From: Lytechinus variegatus
Taxonomy: Eukaryota; Echinodermata; Echinoidea; Temnopleuroida; Toxopneustidae
DNA length: 64,000 nucleotides
Direction of reading: 5' to 3'
Assembly: GCF_018143015.1 (NCBI RefSeq)
Contig: NC_054740.1
Coordinates: 72,251,856-72,315,855, forward strand
Below, piece by piece: positions 56,878-64,000 of this stretch. Position 1 is the first letter of the stretch, and every line of letters begins with the position of its first letter. Under the pieces are notes generated by a model. It was not told the DNA's origin. It searched no databases and was given only the letters and a program-made list of their open reading frames with translations. A program made the position numbers and the translations under genes.

Positions 56878-58691
56878 ATTGTTTTATGTAGTGACATATG
56901 CTTCTTTTTTATTGATTACTTAAAATGATTGCCCCATGTTAAGGTCTTAATATAAAACATTTCCTGCCCGAGATTACGTTCATATCAGTGGATTAGTGAG
57001 ATAAGTCTGTTCTCCGTGAATTCCTAAAATCAGTCCTTAAAATGTCCCTTTTTCTGATCTGAATATCAAAAATTTTCAGCTCGCGCTTCGCGCTCGCATG
57101 ATTTGATTGCTGAGATGCGTATTTTTATTTATGATTACAATTACTACAAGTGCTTCCTTATAATGTCTATATTAGGTCAGTATACCTGACAATTGAGCGC
57201 GCTTCGCGCGCTCACTAAGTGACTCAAAATTTTTGCTGGTCCCCCCAATGCCATGACCCACGGTACGCCACTGTATACACAGCAAAAAACTGTGGTGTTA
57301 ACCGGTGTACATAGAGGACCACCCCAGTTATTTTACACCGGTGTTAAATTGGTGGTGTTGTTTTTACACCTATAGGTGTTATTACAACACCTTTGGTTGT
57401 TACATTTACACTCTTTGGTGTTATGTTCAATCTTTAGGGTGTAATTTTAACACCTCAGGGTGTGGTCCACTATTAACACCAATTGGTGTCAGTTTTAACA
57501 CCACAGTTTTTACAGTGTATACAGATGTATTAGATTGAAAGATAAATGGATAGATAGACAAATTCAAAAAGAAAGATAGATAGATAGATAGGAAATAGAC
57601 AAATTATTTCACACCCGATCATGAAAAGAAAACAAAATCAAGTTATCAGGAACCATACAAAATTTGTAATTCATGCATTTTATATTACATAACACATGGG
57701 GCAGCTGCTCGTTCATGACGTCACAAATCCTAAATTTTGAACTCTAATAACTTTCTTACCCCTTAGCGGATTTTCCTCAAACCTTCACCAATAATTTTTA
57801 CTATTTTTTCTGCTATTTTTACAACAAAGTTTTCTTCAGGGTGAACTTCCCCTTTAACACGATTACAGACAAATTGGTTTGTGGAGATGAATTATTAAAA
57901 GGCGTAAAAGTGAGGGTTACAACTCAAGCTTCTTATATTCATGTGCATAATTGAAAGTGTTACTGATTTATCTAGAGATTTGAATTGATTTATCGAAAAG
58001 TAATTCTAACTGAATGATTGTCGTTATTGTCGTTTAAATATCCACCTAAATTAATCTCTTGTGATACGAGTTTTTCAAATAAGAAGAATTGCAATTACTA
58101 TGTTGGGTTTCGTCGCTAGGACTGAACACTGATCATATAATGCAAGCGCGAAGCGCGAGTTAAAATTTGTCTATGTATTGACCCCAAACGGACATTTAAG
58201 CACTACATTTTAGGAATCCATTAAGAATATACATATCTCACTATAGTCATCTAAATCGAGTGCCAAGCGCTTGCTCATTTGGTTTAAATCACATCTAAAC
58301 ACACGAAGCACTTGTAGTCATTACCATGGTTAACATACACATCTCACTAATCAAATATTACGCGAGCGCGAAGCACGAGCTGAAAATTTAGGAAAATCAG
58401 AAATGAAAAGGGCATTCTATAGCTTGTGTGCAGAAATTTGCGAAAACCATACGGACTTCAATAACCAAATAAAGCCAGCGCGAAGCGCATGGTGCAAAAT
58501 TTTGATATTCAGATCAGAAAAAGGGACATTTTAACCACTGATTTTAGGAAGAGCAGACTTATCTTACCAATTCACTTCTGCCATTGTAAGCACGGACAGG
58601 ACATCATTTATATTAAGAACTTAAAATGGGGGCAATCACTTTATGTAGTCGTGAAAAAGAAGCATATGTGATATGTCACAACATAAAACAA
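56878..58691. repeat. 1.8-kb foldback with nested MITE
   Basis: TGTTTTATGTAGTGACATATG near the left end is mirrored by CATATGTGATATGTCACAAC near 58665. TAAAATGTCCCTTTTTCTG at about 57040 is mirrored by CAGAAAAAGGGACATTTTAA near 58520. GCGCTTCGCGCTCG and its complement repeat on each side. The MITE at 57278 lies within. Confidence 0.75.
57278..57517. mobile_element. 240-bp TA-flanked MITE, copy 2
   Basis: TA at 57276-57277 and 57518-57519; ends CACAGCAAAAAACTGTGG and CCACAGTTTTTACAGTG. It is the reverse-sense relative of 6715-6947, sharing CACCTATAGGTGTTATTACA and AGAGGACCACCCC-type phrases. Confidence 0.9.
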
Positions 58692-59553
58692 AGTGCGAGG
58701 TAGTAATTCATCACTTTATTAACATTCAAATCGTTCAAAGGAATAAAAATATACAAACATAAAGGGAGCGCCCAGGACATATCTGAGTAACTGAACAAGC
58801 AGGGCATACATAAATAACATAGATTATATTAACATAATAGCATACACAATACATTACTATAATTACCCCGAATCAAAATATTAAAACAAGCATAGAAATT
58901 ATTATAGAGAAGTAGAGTGTATAAAAGGAAAAAAAACACGTAAAAGCAGTTGAGAAAAGAGAGGTGGAAATTATAAAAGAAGGGAGAGACAGTACATACA
59001 AACGTGAAATAATGAAAATTGAAGTGAGAGAAGGAATGAAAAGGGGAGAGTAAAAGAGAGAGAGGAGAGAGGAGAGGGGTGGGGGCTGGTGGGAGAGAGG
59101 GGGGTGTGAGAGAGAAAGAGAGACTAAAGAACATGTGACTTCCAGGGCATTACATAAATTCAAATGATTGCACATATACCCCGACACAGACCAGATAACG
59201 TTTCTTCCTTCCTTGGATACATAGTTATAAAAGGCTATGTTTTCCCCCTTCCACACCACACACCCTCAGACAAAAAAGAAAAACAATATTGGGCCGGTGA
59301 ACGCATGAACCCACCAACCGTTAGACAAAGAAAATTGCACACTAAATGAATGAACTTTATCAGCCAACAGTCGGAAGGCCCATACGCTCACCAACGTCAA
59401 TATGCTGAACAAATTATCTCCGAGGGTGTATGTTATGGGGGGGGGGGGGGTCACATTTTGGAGATCCTCATAAGTCGTAGTATATTTTTGTTATGATTAT
59501 TATTATTTTTTTTTTGTCTTACGGTATTTGGTTATTATTACATTATTTCATTA
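58692..59553. other. Intergenic; purine-rich block and LINE 3' tail
   Basis: A GA-rich block at about 58915-59135, a G-run at 59440, and the AAT-rich 3' tail of the minus-strand LINE at about 59490-59553. Confidence 0.45.
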
Positions 59554-61491
59554 TTACATTAGAGGGTTATGACATTCCCATACGGGTTCCTCCTTGGCCG
59601 AATATATTACAAATGAAGAAGTGATGGCAAGTGACGCAAGTTTATCCCGAAAGGTCTTGAAAGGCACCGGTTTCCCACATAGCGAGAGAAATTTCTTCAG
59701 CTTTTGTGAATTGTCGTTACTGATATAGCCCCTGGAACCTATTTCTATAGGAAGGAAAGCCACATCGAAACCATTGGCTTCTATGTCCGAAATCATAGGT
59801 GCATATTTATTTGATTTTCGTTCATTTGCCCTGATCAGATTTGTTTCGAAAGGAACCGTGAGTTCAATAATTGCAAGTTTCTTATCCCGTTTCCAAAATA
59901 TGCACATATCTGGGATTAAGTCTGTTTGGGTGCATTCAACAGGTACAGTAGACCGGACAGACCGTGCGTCACCTGCGAGATCACTTTGGATGACAGGACT
60001 TGATACAGATTCACTGTGCGCATCAATACCCGACTTGGCGACCTCAACGATATGATGTAATATATTGTTGTGGCGCCAAGTGAAACGTCCCTGTTCTAAG
60101 GCAACTGGACAGTGATTTAGCACATGGTGAAGTGTTTCACGATTACAACATTTTGTGCATCTATCACTTGACCTTTTACCCCATGTAAGCAAATTTGCCC
60201 GTGTATTCAATGAGTCCGTTAGAGCATTAACCATAAATTTGGTTACTCTTTCGGGTAGATTGTATGCCACACTCTTCCACTGGGAGTTATTGGTTTCTAT
60301 ACTAATTAATTCAAGGGTTTTGCCTTGCACCGCCAGGTTTCTCACATGACTTCGCCAGTATTCTGACACCCGTTGTTTACATGAGTTTCTTACTGCAATT
60401 TTTTGTTTATTAGCTGTTAGATTTTGCACATGTATATCATTCCAAATCTTTTCAGATTGCACAGTAGCAGACACTTTTCTTGTCCACTTTTTCTCTCTTT
60501 CAAGTTTGGAATCCAAACATTCATTGACTTTAGAATCACTCCTTTCACGAATGTGGACATGAGCGAGAGTGTGGCATTCAATGTACAAGTCAGAGATGGA
60601 TGGAATATCCAGGCCTTCTGGCATGTGAATCATTGCCAGGGTGGCTGGGTGAGCAAGGCCAGACCACTTCTTTGCATATCTATTTGTGAGAGCATCAAGC
60701 TGCTTTAAATGTGTTTGACAAAGATCATTCACTGTGACATGGAATCTAATTGATGGTAGAAAATATCTTGAATAGATTTCCAATTTATACACTGGACGTA
60801 CTAAGGAAGCATCTATATTACGTAATCCTGACGTTATGATTTCATTGAGGTATTCATAGACTGACCTGGAATTATCATTATCAGTGACAAGTGATCCAAG
60901 GAACTTAAAGCGGTTGTCAGTAACACTCAGTGACAAAACATTCTGGCCCTCTATTTGAAATGAGGTAGTTTTGTTTATTACTCCACTAGAGATTGACAAT
61001 GACCTACATTTCGATGGCTTTAGTTTGAGACCCAGACTAGAGACATGAGAAGTTAGAGTATTCATGATTCGCTGATGAGACCTACTGTTAGAGGTCAATA
61101 GGCAGAAATCATCAGCGAAAAAAGTAGTCACATATTTACTTTCAGACAATGTATAACCGAATTTGTCATTTGATTTCAAGTATTCGAGAAGGGGGTTAAT
61201 ACACATGGTAAAAATGAGCGGTGATAGGGGATCCCCCTGAAAAATACCTTTCCGAAATGGGAATGACTCAGTACTCCACAGTTGTGTTACTACGGTACCG
61301 GTAATGACGGAGTATAAGTTGTTAATATATGCTCTTAGTTCATAGGGAAGCAAGTATTTTCTAAGGGCATATTCAATCAATGTATGAGGCACTGAGCCAA
61401 ATGCATCCTGTAAATCAAACCACGTAAAGTGGGCAGTTTGGTGTATTTGGTGTATATTGACTTGAAAACGGGAGATTTTAACACGACAGGA
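59554..61491 (-). CDS. 5'-truncated LINE: reverse transcriptase plus RLE endonuclease
   Basis: A single open frame of 645 residues covers the core of a non-LTR reverse transcriptase and its C-terminal endonuclease. Visible are FDLQDAFGSVPH (about 24-35), QGDPLSP (about 85-91) and the catalytic FFADD (124-128). A thumb region follows, then a C-x-x-C ... H ... C knuckle (Cys 445, 448 and 461), then PD (527-528), D536 and IELT (542-545) of a restriction-like endonuclease. That order is the one of the R2/R4/NeSL/Hero group, which nicks DNA and primes on it. The N-terminal DNA-binding and first RT blocks are lost: the frame begins at about the RT motif with the first catalytic Asp and meets a stop upstream of 61491. 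Intact coding elsewhere points to a young, 5'-truncated insertion, placed between the two divergent genes. Confidence 0.85.
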   Translation of the reverse strand, partial: SCRVKISRFQVNIHQIHQTAHFTWFDLQDAFGSVPHTLIEYALRKYLLPYELRAYINNLYSVITGTVVTQLWSTESFPFRKGIFQGDPLSPLIFTMCINPLLEYLKSNDKFGYTLSESKYVTTFFADDFCLLTSNSRSHQRIMNTLTSHVSSLGLKLKPSKCRSLSISSGVINKTTSFQIEGQNVLSLSVTDNRFKFLGSLVTDNDNSRSVYEYLNEIITSGLRNIDASLVRPVYKLEIYSRYFLPSIRFHVTVNDLCQTHLKQLDALTNRYAKKWSGLAHPATLAMIHMPEGLDIPSISDLYIECHTLAHVHIRERSDSKVNECLDSKLEREKKWTRKVSATVQSEKIWNDIHVQNLTANKQKIAVRNSCKQRVSEYWRSHVRNLAVQGKTLELISIETNNSQWKSVAYNLPERVTKFMVNALTDSLNTRANLLTWGKRSSDRCTKCCNRETLHHVLNHCPVALEQGRFTWRHNNILHHIVEVAKSGIDAHSESVSSPVIQSDLAGDARSVRSTVPVECTQTDLIPDMCIFWKRDKKLAIIELTVPFETNLIRANERKSNKYAPMISDIEANGFDVAFLPIEIGSRGYISNDNSQKLKKFLSLCGKPVPFKTFRDKLASLAITSSFVIYSAKEEPVWECHNPLM

Positions 61492-61604
61492 TTATAAATC
61501 TCCTTACCTGGTCACTTAACAGCGCAATGATTATACTAGATTCAAATTTATATGAATTGAATTAATTTCGTAATCAACTTTTTTTTTTTCAATTTCTTTG
61601 GCAG

Positions 61605-61737
61605 ATCGGCACAAAGAAAAAGGTTGTGGTGGTTTCCCCTCTTCTGTCCCTTATAGAGTCTCAATGTACCTTTTGGTCTTCCAAGGGAATGAAAAGTCTT
61701 CACTGGAAGACTACATCAACAAGAAAAGAATTTGACG
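61605..61737 (+). CDS. RecQ-like helicase, exon with motif Ia
   Basis: This 133-base exon, phase 0 in and 1 out, codes IGTKKKVVVVSPLLSLIESQ then CTFWSSKGMKSLHWKTTSTR. V-V-S-P-L-x-S-L-I-x-x-Q is motif Ia of the RecQ branch of superfamily 2 helicases, which unwind DNA 3' to 5' with ATP. The acceptor CTTTGGCAG and donor GACG|GTAAGC are good. The preceding exon should hold the Walker A motif (G-x-G-K-S/T). It was not found; the LINE at 59554-61491 ends about 110 bases upstream, so the 5' part may have been displaced or may lie to the left of the LINE. Confidence 0.8.
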
Positions 61738-61880
61738 GTAAGCAAAGCAATATCATGTTTTTTTTTATTCAGAAAATTTTCTCTTATTAATCTCTCTCTC
61801 TTTTAAAGGAAATATATAAATTGCACATACAATAAAAGAATAAGGTCAATACATGTCTTATTTAACTTTTTTTTACACAG

Positions 61881-61998
61881 AAGCCAGTATAATTTTCACA
61901 ACCCCCGAGGGAGCACAGTCCGACAGACTCCTACAAGAAATAGCAAATGCCGAATTGACCACCATCGTTGTAGATGAGGTTCATGCGGTTTCGACATG
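61881..61998 (+). CDS. RecQ-like helicase, exon with DEVH box
   Basis: This 118-base exon completes Glu with the previous G and codes ASIIFTTPEGAQSDRLLQEI then ANAELTTIVVDEVHAVST, ending with TG. T-T-P-E is motif Ib-like, and I-V-V-D-E-V-H is motif II (Walker B), with Val where most RecQ proteins have Ala (DEAH). H-A-V-S-x-W-G follows as in RecQ (H-C-x-S-x-W-G). The acceptor is TTTTACACAG and the donor ATG|GTAAGG. TG plus the first G of the next exon gives Trp, so the phase is right. Confidence 0.85.
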
Positions 61999-62047
61999 GT
62001 AAGGGAGACATTGGACTTCCTACATAAACTCCTAAAAAAGTTTTGAA

Positions 62048-62556
62048 ATCTGACTTTGATCGATGATACCTCCTCGTTTTTGTTAAATTATATTAAATTA
62101 TTATAAATATAAATATTATTATATTAAATGTACTTAATATATATGAATGGATCATTTACTTTTCTTTGAAATGATGGAATGATACCCTACATGATATGAT
62201 TACAGTTCACACGGAGATGCAGTGTCTTGAAATGTGGGGCAAGGTCAAAATTCAAAAGTTGCAAAGTGACACAACATTGAAAATCGCTGTTCTTTTTTCC
62301 GTGGTGATGAGTGAGTTTCTCAGCGGTTTACTTTGACTTTGATCGATTATCATTCTACGGTTTTAGTAAATATCAGCATGTAATTAATATCTATGAATAG
62401 GTCATTTATTTATCTTTAAAATGATACCTTACATGATATGATTATGGTTCACACGGAGGTGCAGTGCTTTGAAATGTTGGGCAAGGTCAAAATTCAAAAG
62501 TTGCAAAACGACACAGTATTGGAAGTCTCTGTTCTTTTCCGTGGTGATGAGTGAGT
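62048..62556. repeat. Tandem duplication in the helicase intron
   Basis: Two units of about 230-280 bases: each runs from GACTTTGATCGAT through ACATGATATGATTA, TTCACACGGAG and GGCAAGGTCAAAATTCAAAA to CCGTGGTGATGAGTGAGTTT. They are clearly alike but carry several indels. Confidence 0.9.
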
Positions 62557-63516
62557 TTCTTTATTGCTTTCATGCACCTTAATATCAATATTAACATGAC
62601 ATCAAACACACCTCTGCACAAGCAAACACATAACAAACATGCATTGGTATGTCAAACCACATCTCAAACCAAGCTACCTCACAGAACATCACTACATAAG
62701 CCACAACAAAACATAAAAATGAAGGAGGGGCTTGATTTGAATTTTTCATCTCTATTGACAAAGACAAAAAATCATATTGACCCTTTATGACGACTTCTAC
62801 TCGTTTTGCAGCTTTTCAATTCAGACCTCAGCCAACACTTTTTAATCCTGCTCTTTTCATAATGGCATGATCATAACAAGCATGGTATAATTTTAAAGAG
62901 AATTAACTGATCTTTTGTATGATGGCAAATATACATTGTTTGAAATTGGGAGTTGGGAGAAATTAATGGCCAAACTCAAAATTTCCAAACTTTTTTTAGG
63001 GGTTTATAAAGAAAACTAGAACAAGGGAAAACATAACAACAAAGAAAGAAAGGAGGATTTTGATAAAAGTAAAAGGTATAAATAAAAATAAAAGCAAACT
63101 AACAAAAAAGGTAAAAAAAAAGTGGTGACTGTAGAGAATTTCATGAAAAGTGGGATAGGAAATTGTGATGAATGTATGAGTTGCCTAAAACGTTGTCTGG
63201 CGAATTTAAAAATAAAAAAGTTATATTCCAGCGAATGTATTTTACTGTATGTTATGACATTTTTAATCATCAGTTCAAAGAAATATATATACACTCGTAA
63301 GTACATGTATGTATTTAAATGTATATATACATTTAAAATCCAATTATTCAAATTCATTGCTAAAAGAAAAAGTGCTTGTGACAACGACGAACTCACTATA
63401 CAACAACGAACTGACCCTGACGAACTAACAAATTCGCCCTTTTTGGGAGCATTCGCTGCCAAATTGGATCGTGAATATTAACTATCGCTTTCTTTATTTC
63501 GTTTCATTTCTTAAAG
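62557..63516. other. Remainder of the helicase intron
   Basis: AT-rich, with A-rich tracts near 63095-63122 and TATATA stretches. The open frames at 63016-63481 overlap on both strands and look like chance. Confidence 0.5.
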
Positions 63517-64000
63517 GGGAAGAACATTCCGCCCGTCGTACACCAACCTAAGACGGCTTCAGGCAATGAAGGTGGGGACTCCTTGGCTTCTCCTGTCTGG
63601 TACAATTACACTTTCTGTTCGTGACGATATACTTTCTATTCTTTCCTTATCACCTCATTTCATTATTGGTTCACCAGACAGGCCCGATGTTTTCATTAAG
63701 TTTTCGTTAGACCCAGCGACAATACAATTATCTCTTGACTGGCTCATTTATGATTTACGTACCAAAAAAAGTACCGGTACTTGTCCAAAAACTATTATTT
63801 TTTGTCATACACTTAGTATTGCTTCACATCTCTTGTCTGATTTAATGGTTTGTCTTCCCTCCGATATTCCTTCTTTAGGTTTGATTAGGTTGTATTCTAG
63901 TACTTTTGGAGAGAGTGACAGACAAACACTTATCGACAGCTTCGTCGCCAAGGACAGCCCCACCCGTGTTATTATTACAACGTCTGCGCTAGGTATGGGG
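63517..64000 (+). CDS. RecQ-like helicase, exon with motifs III-V (runs off the window)
   Basis: The exon is open to the window edge (161 codons). After W-G it reads GRTFRPSYTNLRRLQ, as RecQ proteins do (W-G-x-x-F-R-x-x-Y). Next come TPWLLLSGTIT (motif III, where T-A-T-A is usual and S-G-T is seen here), SPDRPDVFIKFSL, then the second RecA-like lobe: KTIIFCHTLSIASHLLSDL (motif IV), RLYSSTFGESDRQTLIDSF, and RVIITTSALGMG (motif V). No break is seen. The RecQ-Ct zinc region and any HRDC domain would lie beyond 64000. Substrate and partners are unknown; the place beside a DUF6589-like gene hints at a common origin. Confidence 0.88.

Noticed and set aside
63016-63481. Overlapping open frames on both strands in the helicase intron
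   Set aside because: They overlap each other antisense, are AT-driven, and lie between phase-matched helicase exons.

Overview
The window reads as nuclear DNA of a marine invertebrate, most likely an echinoderm and perhaps a sea urchin. The evidence is an AT-rich background, short exons with GT-AG introns, many small TA-flanked inverted-repeat elements, (AATC)n and (GGA)n tracts, T-run/G-run junctions, tRNA-derived SINEs, and repeat families of the type I associate with echinoids ('gcgcgaagcgcgagctgaaaatt', 'gacctttgaccttggtcatgtgacc'). The species call is inference. No operon, rRNA gene, CRISPR array or viral element was recognised.

Layout. 1-2.6 kb: two minus-strand exons of an ADAMTS-type metalloprotease propeptide. 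5.8-7.8 kb: a complete two-exon plus-strand gene with TATA box and initiator, coding a 312-residue acidic, cysteine-rich protein of unknown function. 8.3-13.7 kb: repeats and two back-to-back TA-flanked elements. 14.3-17.7 kb: a broken plus-strand copy of a DUF6589-like gene with PHD fingers. 18.4-25.3 kb: a (GGA)n tract, one minus-strand C-terminal exon of an unknown gene, several MITEs, and a 62-bp satellite interrupted by a TTAA-flanked element. 26.9-33 kb: non-coding repeats, including a 4.5-kb inverted-repeat pair. 33.4-34.8 kb: the last two exons of an unidentified minus-strand gene. 37.2-37.9 kb: a LINE ORF1 remnant. 38.6-39.9 kb: a repeat family bounded by GTCTCACCTGC/GCAGGTGAGAC.

The main gene region is 42.4-64 kb. 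A minus-strand DUF6589-like gene is spread over at least ten exons (56363 to 42381). Its DUF6589 domain is interrupted by a stretch with a 39-bp coding minisatellite and two consecutive PHD-type zinc fingers. Head to head with it, on the plus strand, lies a RecQ-like superfamily 2 helicase gene (61605 to beyond the right edge). A 5'-truncated LINE of the restriction-like-endonuclease type (59554-61491) sits in the gap. Splice phases agree across almost all the DUF6589 exons and across the three helicase exons, which supports both models. The DUF6589 gene lacks one expected exon and has one frame break; no Walker A exon of the helicase was seen. Two related DUF6589/PHD copies in one window, one beside a helicase, suggest a dispersing family, possibly a mobile element with its own helicase. 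That link is inference.

Many introns carry transposon insertions, and insertion order can be read at several places.
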